From contig NZ_JAMXSS010000002.1 in NCBI RefSeq assembly GCF_024124825.1, positions 186,001 through 250,000 on the forward strand: 64,000 bases of DNA, written 5' to 3'. The notes under the pieces were generated by a model, which had not been told where the DNA came from, ran no database searches, and worked only from the letters and a program-made list of their open reading frames with translations. This document shows, piece by piece, positions 42,993 to 52,949 of the stretch. Every line of letters begins with the position of its first letter. Within the stretch, counting starts at the first letter, position 1. The position numbers and the translations under genes are program-made. The stretch comes from Arthrobacter sp. H16F315. GTDB taxonomy: Bacteria; Actinomycetota; Actinomycetes; Actinomycetales; Micrococcaceae.

Positions 42993-43769
42993 TTAGCCGC
43001 CGACGCGGATGAAGACCGGGCCGGAGCCGACGTTGACCGTCTGCAGGGAGGTGGTTCCACCGTTCCAGCCGCCGTGAACGGCCATGCCGTTGCCGACGTA
43101 GACGGCGATGTGGGCCATGCCGGCGCCACCGTTCTGGTAGTAGGCAAGATCGCCCGGCTGTGCCTCGGCGGCGCTCACCGTGCGGCCGAGGGACAGGTAA
43201 CCTGCCGGCCAGCCGTGGTAGTTGATGCCTGCGGCAGCGAGCGCGTTCGTGGCCAGTGCGGTGCAGTCCTGGCTTACACCGAGCTGGGCATAAGCGGCAG
43301 CGGCGATCGTTGCGCCCATGCCGCTGGCGACGGCCGGCGCCTTGGAAACGGCTGCTACCGCGGTGCCGGTGGCGGCAGTTGCGGCAGCAGCGACCTGGGT
43401 ACCGGCCGCTTTGGCAGCAGGCGTTTCCTGGACCTTCACAACGGGCTTCGGGGCCTCAACAACCGGAGCCGGAGTGGTGGTGACGGCCGGCTTCTCGAAG
43501 GAGATCGCGATAGTGGAAGCAGCCGAGATGGCAGCCGGGGTGCTCGACTGGACGTCGAGTGTGGAAGCGGAGGCGGATTCGCGCTGAACGTTGGCCTCAG
43601 CAGCGTTGGCTGCGATACCGCTGGTCAGGACGAGGCCGGAAGCAGCAGCGATGACTGCGGCCTGGCGACCCATGCCGCCGGCGTTGCCGCCGACAGCCTT
43701 GGCAATGACGGCCAGCGAGTTGGTCTTGGTGACCTCGGCGCGATGCCGTGCGTTTGCACGAGTAGTCAT
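42993..43769 (-). CDS. secreted NlpC/P60-like peptidoglycan hydrolase
   Basis: A 258-residue exported protein. A long, basic N-terminus is followed by a hydrophobic signal segment (about 36-52) and an ANA cleavage site near residue 56, then an Ala/Pro/Val-rich linker (about 60-140). The C-terminal NlpC/P60-type domain has catalytic Cys in SQDCTALA and His in GMAHIAVYVGN, followed by AVHGG. It should cut peptide stems of peptidoglycan. ATG at 43769. A c-di-AMP riboswitch lies about 260 bases upstream in its leader, as for many actinobacterial wall-hydrolase genes. Confidence 0.85.
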   Translation of the reverse strand: MTTRANARHRAEVTKTNSLAVIAKAVGGNAGGMGRQAAVIAAASGLVLTSGIAANAAEANVQRESASASTLDVQSSTPAAISAASTIAISFEKPAVTTTPAPVVEAPKPVVKVQETPAAKAAGTQVAAAATAATGTAVAAVSKAPAVASGMGATIAAAAYAQLGVSQDCTALATNALAAAGINYHGWPAGYLSLGRTVSAAEAQPGDLAYYQNGGAGMAHIAVYVGNGMAVHGGWNGGTTSLQTVNVGSGPVFIRVGG

Positions 43770-44027
43770 TAAGTTCTCTCTTTCGTGTTCCTGGTCCGCG
43801 CTTTTAGGCGCGGGCTGAGGACGCTCCGGCATCTTGGGGGTACGCCGGATCGCCCCGAAAATGGGTTACTTAGCGAAGGGTGTACTGCGAAGACGCGCCA
43901 AAAGCGGCAACCGTGTGGCCTGCGGTCCGGGCACCGGCAAGGCCGGCGCGATCATTGGATTCCAGCGGGCTCGAAAGAGCAGCGCAAGCGCGGTGAAGCG
44001 CGGAATTTTGGCGTGTATGCACGAAAG

Positions 44028-44175
44028 TAGCCTCTCCCAATGCCTGCGAGGTGAGCTGTCGGATTCGGATGGGAGTCACCCGGCCGCGCTGCTTCCTGGG
44101 AAGCTTTGCGACTTAACCCCAAGGCCTTCTTGCGAAGACCAAAATTGGTTCCCCCGCCCCTGCCAGACGATGTCA
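44028..44175 (-). ncRNA. c-di-AMP (ydaO/yuaA-type) riboswitch 1
   Basis: Conserved blocks of the ydaO class in correct order on the minus strand: GCAGGGGCGGGGGAACC (about 44147-44163), CTTGGGGTTAAGTCG (about 44109-44123), and CCGAATCCGACAGCTCACC (about 44051-44069) followed by TCGCAGGC and a closing GAGAGG. It is in the leader of the NlpC/P60-like gene. In known members, c-di-AMP binding turns the downstream gene off. Confidence 0.9.
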
Positions 44176-44220
44176 TGCGAACGGACCTTGAGCGGTGGCA
44201 GAGCTAGGCAATCCACTCAA

Positions 44221-44252
44221 GAGCGCCAACTTCGAAAAAGTTGGCGTAGCTC
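44221..44252. terminator. hairpin after the M23 peptidase gene
   Basis: CGCCAACTT (44224-44232) pairs with AAGTTGGCG (44238-44246), with an outer GAGC/GCTC pair. It lies about 90 bases past the M23 stop and before riboswitch 1, so it may separate the two hydrolase transcripts. No clear T-run follows. Confidence 0.45.
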
Positions 44253-44332
44253 AAACTTTACAGCAGTTGGACCCTAATGTCACATTCGGATCACGGCGTG
44301 TCCTCAGAATGCGAGAGTGTTCCCTCAACTTT

Positions 44333-45157
44333 TCAGAGCCATCCGGTCGGGTCGACGACTTCGCCGTTGACCATAACCTCGAAGTGGAGGTGGCAACCGG
44401 TGGAGGCGCCGGTGGTACCGCTAAGAGCCACAACATCCCCGCGGGAGACCTGCTGGCCCACCTTCACGCTGGCGGAGGACAGATGGTTGTAGGTGGTCTC
44501 CAGGCCGTTGCCGTGGTCGATCACCACGCGGTTACCACCGCCGTAGGGGTGCCAGCCGGTGAATGTCACGGTGCCGCTCGCGGCAGCGTGGACGACGGTG
44601 CCGCACTGCGCCGAGTAGTCCTGCCCGCGGTGGAACTCGCCCGAGCCTCCGGTGATGGGGCTGACGCGGTAGCCAAACGGCGACGCCGTGACCATCTGGT
44701 CCAGCGGCGCCCCAAGGCTGCCTGCGGAGGCCGCCCGGGTGATCGAGCCGGCGGACTGTGCACTGAGTAACTGCTTGAGCTTTCCGTCCGGATCGCCCTT
44801 GGTGGTTACGGCAGTGCGGCTGAAGTCGATCTTGGCCTCTGCTGCTGTCACATCCGGCTGCACGACTGCCGGGCTGGCTGCCGCGCCGGAGCCGGCGTCA
44901 GTGGCCAGAACAGGGCCAGTCGAGGGAACTGTGACGGTGAGGGCCAAGCCCGCAGCGGCCAGTGCAATACCCGCCTTTTGCCCTACACCGCTTGCGGCGG
45001 CAAAATCCGTTACTTGGCGGAAGGGGCTGCGGCGATCCCTGCGCGCGTCACGGTGCGCGTCGCGCGGACGCTCTGCCGTGATGGCAGCGGCGGGACGCGG
45101 CTCCGAGGCAGGGCCGCTCGCACGACGGCGGCCCTTGGCGGTCTGGGTGGTCAACAA
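44333..45157 (-). CDS. secreted M23 (LytM-type) peptidoglycan endopeptidase
   Basis: A 274-residue exported metallopeptidase. The N-terminus is rich in Arg, followed by a hydrophobic segment (AGIALAAAGLALTVTV, about 80-97) and a linker. The C-terminal M23 domain has the zinc ligands in HRGQDYSAQCGT (HxxxD) and HLHFEV (HxH). All catalytic residues are present, so it should be active rather than a LytM regulator. The start is TTG at 45157 (or the adjacent TTG), with AGAGAGGAA upstream. The leader is almost entirely a second c-di-AMP riboswitch. Confidence 0.9.
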   Translation of the reverse strand: MLTTQTAKGRRRASGPASEPRPAAAITAERPRDAHRDARRDRRSPFRQVTDFAAASGVGQKAGIALAAAGLALTVTVPSTGPVLATDAGSGAAASPAVVQPDVTAAEAKIDFSRTAVTTKGDPDGKLKQLLSAQSAGSITRAASAGSLGAPLDQMVTASPFGYRVSPITGGSGEFHRGQDYSAQCGTVVHAAASGTVTFTGWHPYGGGNRVVIDHGNGLETTYNHLSSASVKVGQQVSRGDVVALSGTTGASTGCHLHFEVMVNGEVVDPTGWL

Positions 45158-45159
45158 CG

Positions 45160-45357
45160 GTTCCTCTCTGGAGAGCCTGCGGAGTTAGCTGTCGGATTCG
45201 GGTCAGAGAGATCAACGACCCGGTCCGCCGTGGCAAGCAATCACGCACAGGGGCATCCGATGGATTCCGTGTTTGTGGGTACTTGCCGCTGACGGTCTTC
45301 ACCCCAAGGCCGCTAAACAGCCAAAAGTGGTTCCCCCGCCCCTGCCAGGAGATGATT
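45160..45357 (-). ncRNA. c-di-AMP (ydaO/yuaA-type) riboswitch 2
   Basis: Same class as riboswitch 1: GCAGGGGCGGGGGAACC (about 45329-45345), CTTGGGGTGAAG (45297-45308) and CCCGAATCCGACAGCTAAC (about 45185-45203) followed by TCCGCAGGC. A longer variable arm (about 45206-45295) lies between the second and third blocks. Its 3' end abuts the ribosome site of the M23 gene, so it may also control translation. Confidence 0.9.
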
Positions 45358-45426
45358 CTGCGACTGTTCCGCTGGCAGGGCTCGGCTTCGGATCAGATAA
45401 CGCTTTGGTATCGGTACTAGTCTCCA

Positions 45427-45432
45427 ACTATA
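45427..45432 (-). promoter_or_regulatory. candidate -10 box for riboswitch 2 / M23 gene
   Basis: TATAGT on the minus strand, about 70 bases before the riboswitch core, with a loose -35 (TTATCT) 18 bases upstream. It fits a sigma-70-type promoter giving a leader that contains the whole riboswitch. Confidence 0.45.
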
Positions 45433-45511
45433 GGCGATTAAGCCGTCCAGAGATAAATCCGTTATCAGCTTGTGGACAACTCTCGGATGGCCCCGGGCTG
45501 TCGCGGCAACC

Positions 45512-46210
45512 TCAGGAACCGATGGTTACAAAGACGTGGGCCGCGACCTCAGGCGGTAGTTCAAGGGCACCTTCGATGTCAGGAACGCGCACCGAAATGT
45601 ACTCCCCCACGCGCTCCAGGGATACCAGGGCGCCGGGGCGGATGCCGCCTTCATCGAGCTGGACCAGCAGTTCCGGCTCCACTTGGATGGGCTCGGCCAG
45701 CCGGTTGACCCTGACACTGGAATCAGGACCATAGCCGGCCATGGCTTCGAGCAGATTCACGACGCCGTCAGGGTTGGGGTCGGCGGGCAGGCCGCCCAGT
45801 TCCGCCAGACCCGGGATCGGATTGCCATAGGGCGAGACGGTGGGATGGTTGAGAAGTTCGAAGATCCGCCGCTCCACCCGTTCGCTCATCACATGTTCCC
45901 AGCGGCAGGCCTCCTCATGGACGTAGGCCCAGTCGAGTCCGATGACGTCGGCCAGCAGCCGCTCGGCAAGCCGGTGCTTGCGCATGACTTCGATGGCGCG
46001 CTTCCGGCCAACCCCGGTCAGTTCAAGGTGGCGGTCTCCGGAGACAACCACAAGCCCGTCGCGTTCCATCCGGCCGACGGTCTGGGAAACAGTGGGACCG
46101 GAGTGGCGCAGCCGTTCGGCGATGCGGGCGCGAAGGGCGACGATGTTCTCTTCTTCAAGTTCCAGAATGGTCCGAAGATACATCTCGGTTGTATCGATCA
46201 GATCCGTCAT
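45512..46210 (-). CDS. ideR: iron-dependent repressor, DtxR/IdeR family
   Basis: A 232-residue metal-dependent repressor. N-terminal winged helix (TTEMYLRTILELEEE, then RLRHSGPTVSQTVGRMERDGLV), dimerisation/metal domain with HRLAERLLADVIGLDW and HEEACRWEHVMSE (Cys and His ligands), and a C-terminal SH3-like/FeoA domain (VSLERVGEYISVRV). The length and the Cys at the ancillary metal site fit iron-sensing IdeR more than short MntR. It is divergent from serC, with a DtxR-box-like sequence in between. Confidence 0.9.
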   Translation of the reverse strand: MTDLIDTTEMYLRTILELEEENIVALRARIAERLRHSGPTVSQTVGRMERDGLVVVSGDRHLELTGVGRKRAIEVMRKHRLAERLLADVIGLDWAYVHEEACRWEHVMSERVERRIFELLNHPTVSPYGNPIPGLAELGGLPADPNPDGVVNLLEAMAGYGPDSSVRVNRLAEPIQVEPELLVQLDEGGIRPGALVSLERVGEYISVRVPDIEGALELPPEVAAHVFVTIGS

Positions 46211-46301
46211 TCAGCTCAGCTCCTCGAGCGCCGTCCTTGCGTGATTTCCACCGTACCGTGCGCTGCCGGCAACCTGGCGGGCTCCGCCGTACGTTCGCAG
46301 G

Positions 46302-46320
46302 CCAGCTTAGCCTAATTTGA
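46302..46320. promoter_or_regulatory. candidate DtxR/IdeR box
   Basis: Contains TTAGCCTAA, the core of the 19-bp DtxR box, matching the consensus at about 13 of 19 positions. It lies between ideR (start 46210) and serC (start 46476), suggesting autoregulation of ideR. Confidence 0.5.
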
Positions 46321-46451
46321 GTTACTCCGGATAATCTCAATGACCGGACTGTGACGGTCCCTTTTGCCTCCCCCGCGGGACAGTCAGGCAGAATGAAACA
46401 ACAGGCTCCGCCGCAGCCACCCTGCCGGGCCGTCACCCGAGCCACCCGTAG

Positions 46452-47603
<1,152 letters not shown>

Positions 47604-47630
47604 CACCCCGAACGCAGCGGCGCCGCAGCG

Positions 47631-48983
47631 TCAGTGTTCGACGGCGCCGCCCGGGTTTTGGCCCCGGGCGGCGCCGTCTGCCGGCGGCCCGCTGCCGTCG
47701 GGTCCAGCTTCCCTCCGCGTGCCGGCGGAGACGACACGGAAGTGGTTCAGCCCCCGGGCCCGGCGGTCGAACCGGAGCCGCAGCCTTTTGGCCCGGACGA
47801 TCCACAACAGCCCGATCAGGGCAGCGACCAGTCCGGACGCCGCCGCGATACTCAGGGCCCAGCGCGGACCGGCAATGTTCGCCACCCAGCCCACGAACGG
47901 CGCGCCGATCGGCGTGCCGCCCATAAAGATGGCCATATAGAGCGCCATCACCCGGCCGCGCATCACCGGGTCAGTCGTGGTCTGCACATAGCCATTGGCG
48001 CTTGTCATCATCGTGATGGCGAAGAGCCCGACCGGTACCAGTGCCACCCCGAACCAGAAGTAGCTGGGGGCCAGCGCGGCGACGCCGGAGGTCACGCCAA
48101 AGGCACCGGCCGCGCCGAAAATGAACCGCAGCCGGGGCTTCTTCCGGCCGGCTGACAGCAGCGCGCCAGCGACCGAGCCGATGGCCATGATGGAGTTCAT
48201 CAGCCCGAAGGCGCTGGCATCCAGGCCGAATTCCGTTCCGACCATAGCCGCGATGAACAACACGAAGTTCAGTCCCAGCGTGCCCACAATAAAGACCGCA
48301 ACGAGCACCACCACTATGTCCGGCCGAAACCGCACATAGCGCAGCCCTTCGCGGATCCGCCCCTTGCCGGCAGCCGCGCGGGGCAGCAGGCGCAGCGTCG
48401 TGGCGGGAATCTTCCACAGGCTCAGCAGCAGCGCCACAAAGGTCAGGGTGTTGATCATAAAGACCCAGCCCGGGCCGACCGCAACCGTGAGGACACCCGC
48501 CACCGCCGGTCCGATCATCCGGGCCACATTAAAGGAAGCGCTGTTGAGGGCCACCGCGTTGGGCAGGTACTCATCGTGGACCAGTTCCGAGACGAAGGTC
48601 TGCCGCACCGGGGCGTCGAGGGCGGACACGACTCCCAGCAACAGGGCGAACCCATAGACGTGCCATAGCTGCGCCGCACCGGAAATCACCAGGATGCCCA
48701 GCCCTGCACTTAGCAGTGCCATCGCGGACTGGGTCAGGATGAGCAGCTGTTTGCGGTGGTAACGGTCCGCCATCAGCCCGGCGACGGGAGCGAGGAAAAG
48801 CTGGGGTCCCAGCTGCAGGGCCATCGTGATGCCCATGGCGCTGGCGTCGTGCTCGGTCAGGTGGTCAAAAACGAGCCAGTCCTGGGCTGTGCGCTGCATC
48901 CAGGTCCCGATATTGGAGACGATCGCCCCGACGAACCAGATCCGGTAGTTCAGGATGTGCAGGGACTTGAAGGTGGACATCAT
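47631..48983 (-). CDS. MFS transporter, EntS-like (MFS_3)
   Basis: A 450-residue permease with twelve membrane segments; start MSTFKSLHILNYRIWFVGAI and motif TWMQRTAQDWLVF are typical of the enterobactin-exporter-like MFS_3 group, which exports siderophores or drugs. The C-terminal 45 residues are a charged, Gly-rich cytoplasmic tail. The gene starts at a double ATG (48983 or 48980) within a GGACAT-C-ATGTCC palindrome. It lies close to an IdeR gene but in a separate transcript, so a siderophore role is only a guess. Confidence 0.85.
   Translation of the reverse strand: MMSTFKSLHILNYRIWFVGAIVSNIGTWMQRTAQDWLVFDHLTEHDASAMGITMALQLGPQLFLAPVAGLMADRYHRKQLLILTQSAMALLSAGLGILVISGAAQLWHVYGFALLLGVVSALDAPVRQTFVSELVHDEYLPNAVALNSASFNVARMIGPAVAGVLTVAVGPGWVFMINTLTFVALLLSLWKIPATTLRLLPRAAAGKGRIREGLRYVRFRPDIVVVLVAVFIVGTLGLNFVLFIAAMVGTEFGLDASAFGLMNSIMAIGSVAGALLSAGRKKPRLRFIFGAAGAFGVTSGVAALAPSYFWFGVALVPVGLFAITMMTSANGYVQTTTDPVMRGRVMALYMAIFMGGTPIGAPFVGWVANIAGPRWALSIAAASGLVAALIGLLWIVRAKRLRLRFDRRARGLNHFRVVSAGTRREAGPDGSGPPADGAARGQNPGGAVEH
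47640..47678. terminator. perfect 16-bp hairpin shared by convergent serC and MFS genes
   Basis: GACGGCGCCGCCCGGG (47640-47655) pairs perfectly with 47663-47678 around a TTTTGGC loop. It lies inside the last codons of the MFS gene and 36 bases after the serC stop. Confidence 0.75.
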
Positions 48984-49024
48984 GTCCAGCCCTCACTGCG
49001 CAGCATCCCCGATTGTTCCAACCG

Positions 49025-49639
49025 CTAGTGCGCCTCTGCCTCAGGATGCTCGTCCGGGCCGTCACCTGCGGCATCGTCGGAGTCATCGCCGTCAGAGTCA
49101 TCGCCGTCAGGGTCGCCGGTGCCGGCCTCGGGGGCGTCCTCAAAACCGCCGGGGACCAAGGCCGCGTCAGAGCTGCCGGTGTCCTCGCGGGTTGCCGCCC
49201 GTGCCGGGGAGCCAGCTTCATCCGCGGCCTGTTCATCGCCCGGGCGGACGCGCTCGGCCCACGGGATCCACTCGGGCGGCAGGATCGAGTCCGCGGAAGG
49301 CAAAAGGCCCAGTTCGTCCACCGTGACAACCTTGGACCTGGAGTTCCTGGTGAGCACGGCGTACCACTGCCAGCCGCCGTAGCCGGCAAGCTTCGATTCG
49401 AAGAGGTGTGTGACCAGGCGGTCGCCTTCGCTTTTGGCCGCCAGGTGCCGGCCGACCTGTTCGGCGGGGGCGATGCCCTCAATGGCAGCGCGGGCAGCGT
49501 CGACCGCGGCGGCCAGGAAAGCATCAGGCTTGCCGGTGCGCCACACGGGAACCCCGGCCCGCGGCTTGGTGCCTTCTTTGCTTCCGGCTTTTTTGTCCCC
49601 GGCGGCTGCCGGCGGGGTCCTAGTACTATCCGGAGTCAT
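49025..49639 (-). CDS. DUF3027 domain protein
   Basis: A 204-residue soluble protein. The middle part carries the DUF3027 signature (GYGGWQWYAVLTRNSRSK, then VTVDELGLLPS and LPPEWIPWAERVRPGD). The C-terminal 65 residues are highly acidic with DGDDSDGDDSDD-type repeats and probably disordered. It is found beside a cold-shock-domain protein across Arthrobacter and relatives. It lies nine bases downstream of that gene here, so the two are co-transcribed. Function unknown. Confidence 0.88.
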   Translation of the reverse strand: MTPDSTRTPPAAAGDKKAGSKEGTKPRAGVPVWRTGKPDAFLAAAVDAARAAIEGIAPAEQVGRHLAAKSEGDRLVTHLFESKLAGYGGWQWYAVLTRNSRSKVVTVDELGLLPSADSILPPEWIPWAERVRPGDEQAADEAGSPARAATREDTGSSDAALVPGGFEDAPEAGTGDPDGDDSDGDDSDDAAGDGPDEHPEAEAH

Positions 49640-49648
49640 CGCCGCGGC

Positions 49649-50032
49649 CTACGCGTCCAGCTCGTCGGCAACCCTACGCAGGGCGACGGCGATCGCCTTG
49701 CCCTTGTTGCCTTCCGGGTACTTGCCCGCGGAAAGTGTTCCGGACAGGTTGTCCAGAACGCTGACAAGGTCCTGCACGAGCGGAGCAAGATCCTTTGCGC
49801 TGGGCCGCTTGGCCTTGGCGATGGACGGCGTCTTGTCAAGCACGCGCAGGCCCAGGGCCTGGGCGCCCTTACGGCCGTCAGCGACCCCGAATTCAACCCG
49901 GGTGCCGGCCTTGAGCTCGGTTACGCCCTCGGGCAGCGCCGACTTCGGCAGGAAGACTTCCTGGCCGTCCTCGCCCGCGAGGAATCCGAAGCCTTTTTCC
50001 TTGTCATACCACTTGACCTTGCCGGTAGGCAC
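49649..50032 (-). CDS. cold-shock domain protein with C-terminal extension
   Basis: A 127-residue protein: an N-terminal cold-shock domain (PTGKVKWYDKEKGFGFLAGE, RNP1 KGFGFL and RNP2 VFLP) of 68 residues that binds single-stranded RNA/DNA, then a 60-residue helical extension (PSAKDLAPLVQDLVSVLDNL...) absent from standard CspA. GTG at 50032 has GAAGG nine bases upstream; longer frames lack support. It is upstream of DUF3027 in the same transcript. Confidence 0.9.
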   Translation of the reverse strand: MPTGKVKWYDKEKGFGFLAGEDGQEVFLPKSALPEGVTELKAGTRVEFGVADGRKGAQALGLRVLDKTPSIAKAKRPSAKDLAPLVQDLVSVLDNLSGTLSAGKYPEGNKGKAIAVALRRVADELDA

Positions 50033-50210
50033 GTAATCAACCTTCTTCGTTCCGCTGGTGACACGGCCGGCGGCCACCGCGTCCGCATTGATATGCGGGT
50101 TTAGGGTGTGGCTGCCCGGACCGTGCTGGTCTGTTCCCCCAAGGTTATCCTGCCCAGTCCACTTTGCTTGGTTGGGGCGCGGGACAAGCCGGGCTGTTAG
50201 CGTTAGCCTC

Positions 50211-50444
50211 ATGACTGAACTGCGTTTTCGGCGGCCGCTGCTGATCATTGCTGCGGGCGCCGCCGTGCTCTCACTCACGGCCGTCGGCGTCGTGATGGCG
50301 ATGGCCCTCAGCAGTGAAGTGCCGCCGGTGTGGGTCACCGCCACTGCCCTTTACGGCCTTCCGGCTTCTTTCCTGCTGATGCTCCTGCTTGTGATCGAGT
50401 CCGTGGCAGCCCGGCGACGGTCCCGGGAACCGGACGGAAGGTAA
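50211..50444 (+). CDS. small two-helix membrane protein
   Basis: A 77-residue protein with two hydrophobic segments (about 9-32 and 40-63) and a basic tail (ARRRSREPDGR). ATG at 50211; no clear ribosome site, so it may be leaderless or weakly translated. It ends ten bases before the helicase-associated gene and is transcribed with it. Function unknown. Confidence 0.7.
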   Translation: MTELRFRRPLLIIAAGAAVLSLTAVGVVMAMALSSEVPPVWVTATALYGLPASFLLMLLLVIESVAARRRSREPDGR

Positions 50445-50454
50445 CGTTGCACTG

Positions 50455-52949
50455 ATGTCCCTTATCCGCGCGCTTAGCAAGGAACTGCAGTCACGCAGCG
50501 ACGATTCGCTGCGTGCGTTGTTCGCCGCGCGGCCGGACCTTATTTCCCCCGGCGTGCCGGACTTTGCGGCCCTCGCGGCCCGCGCCAGCGGACGCGTCAG
50601 CGTACAGCGAGCCCTGGAGCGGCTCAACCGCCCGGAAATGCAGGTCCTCGAGACGCTGCACCTGTGCACGAATACGGACACCGGTCACAGCACCACGGCG
50701 CCGATGCTGAAGAAGCTCATCTATGGCTCCACCCTGGCCGCCCTTGAAAAGATACTGCATTCACTCCAGGAACTGGCCCTCGTCCACCGCGCGGAACCGC
50801 CGCACGGCACCCCTCCGGTTGCCGGCGCGAAGCTGCGCTACTACCTGCCGGTGGGCAGCCTCAAGGACGTGATCGGAATCTACCCGGCCGGACTGGGCCG
50901 CAGCTACACCGAACTCGTGCGGCTTCAGCCCGCTTTCGCCCAGCGCGTGGTTCAGCTTGTCGGCGAACTCCACCGCGACGGCGCCTCCATCTCCCCCGCG
51001 GCCACCCCGATGGAAGCTGCACTTTCGCTCCAGCACTGGACGGCCACGCCGGAGTGTCTCCGGCAGATCCTGCACGCCGCCCCGGAACGCACTGCGGCGC
51101 TGCTTGCCCGCTTCGGAAACTGGGCCATGGGCGCAGTTCCGCAAGCGCAACGGCGGGCGTCAGTGCTGCACGAGGCCGCCGACGTCGGGCCGATTGACTG
51201 GCTGCTGGCCCGCGGACTGCTGGTCCCGCTGGATGCCGCGCATGTGGAGCTCCCGCACAGCGTCGGGGTCGCCCTGCGTGGCGGCTACGTCATCGAGAAA
51301 TTTGCGCTCACACCCCCGCTGCCGCGGTTGGGTTCCACCTCCGCCGCGCTGCGCCGGAACGCCGCCCTGGGCGCGATCGCCGAGACCCTGCGGCTGGTGG
51401 GTGAGCTGCTCCACATCGTCCGCGAACAGCCACTGGTCACGCTGCGCAGCGGGGGCGTGGGCGTCCGGGAGCTCAAGCGGCTGGCGGATGCGCTGCGCAC
51501 CGATATACACGACGCCGGCGTCCTGGCGGAGCTTTGCGCTCTGGCCGGCCTGATCCGGCTCGACGTGGATAGTTCCGCCTGGGTCCAGCCGGCGCAGCTG
51601 GAGTGGTTGACCCTTCCGCGGCAAGAGCAGTGGCTCTGGCTGGTCAACGCCTGGCTCGCCAGCGAACGTGCGCCTTCCCTTGTGGGAGAGCCCGTGAATG
51701 GCCAGACGGCAGTGCCGGCCGTACACCGCGGTATGGCCGGCAGCACCGTCAACGCGCTCTCGGCCGAGGCCCAGCGCCCGGACGCCCCGGTGGTCCGGAA
51801 GAGGATCCTGGAAATCATGGCGGAACTGACCCATGAGGCCGCTGTGGCGGACGGGAACGCCCCGGTCCTGGATGCCGCGGCAGTGTTGGAGCGGGCCGAC
51901 TGGGCCCAGCCGCGGATGGCACGGCGTTTTAGCTCGCTGATCCGGGGGGTGCTGGCGGAGGCCGAAATGCTGGGCCTCATCGGCTCGGGCGCACTGAGCC
52001 AGATCGGGACGGCCATCGCGGCCGAACAGCCCGAGGAGGCGCTGGGGATCCTGGGCGAACACCTGCCGGCCGCCTTGAACCACGTCCTGCTCCAGGCCGA
52101 CCTCACCGCGGTGGCCCCCGGCTACCTCGCACCGGAGCTGACCGGCAAGCTCCTCACAATGGCCGATGCCGAGGGCCAGGGGCCAGCCACGATCTACCGT
52201 TTCTCCGTCTCCTCGGTCCGGCGTGCCCTTGATTCGGGCCAGGATGCCCAGGCGCTCCTGGATTTCCTGGGCCTGCACTCGGCCACGGCGATCCCCCAAC
52301 CACTGAAGTACCTGATCGAAGACACGGCCGCCCGGCACGCCAAGCTGCGGGTGGGCTCGGCTGCCAGCTTCATCCAGAGCGAGGACGAAACGGCCCTCCA
52401 GGAGCTGCTCAACGCTCCCGGTGCCGCCGGCCTGGGTTTGGTCAGGATTGCCCCCACCGTGCTGGTCTCGCACGCCGCGCCGCGGGAAACAGCTCAGCTG
52501 CTGCGGAACCTTGGGCTGTCGCCTGCGGTGGAGGAGGCGGGGCCCGGCGGAATCCGGCTGCGCCGCGCCACAGCTGCGCCCGGGATTGCGCGGCCCGTGT
52601 ACAGCGCACCGCGCACCGCCCCCCGGAGGCCGACGTCGACGCCCAACTGGTGGTGCTTCGCCGTGAACGTCCCGCTGCGTCCACCCCCGGCGGCCCTGCT
52701 GCCGCAGCCCCCGGCAGCGAAGAAGCGACCCAGCTTGGCCTGGAGACCCTGCAGAAGGCGATCCGGCTCAAACAACGGGTGGTCATGAACGTCGTCGACG
52801 GGATGGGGAATGCGGTGCGCGAAACGGTTGTTCCGGTAGCCGTGAGCGGCGGACGGGTTCGGGTCTTCGATCCGGCACGGGAAACCGAACGTGTACTGTC
52901 CATCCACCGCATTATTGACGTCGAGGCCGCAGAGGAACTACTCCAGTGA
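50455..52949 (+). CDS. helicase-associated (Helicase_C_3-type) protein, frame broken
   Basis: About 831 residues, the usual partner gene of bacterial XPB in actinobacteria (equivalent position to Rv0862c beside ercc3 in Mycobacterium tuberculosis). It starts MSLIRALSKELQSRSDDSLRALF; the long middle is helical winged-helix-like repeats; the C-terminal end has LGLETLQKAIRLKQRVVMNV and SIHRIIDVEAAEELL. The frame changes at the C6 run 52619-52624 (one base missing), where TAPPEADVDAQLVVLRRE is restored. The stop overlaps the GTG start of the XPB gene, so the products are coupled, probably in DNA repair. Confidence 0.85.

Noticed and set aside
45471..45479. Perfect actinobacterial DnaA box (TTGTCCACA on the minus strand)
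   Set aside because: A single nine-base match is expected by chance about once per window of this size, and no cluster of boxes or origin genes is present.
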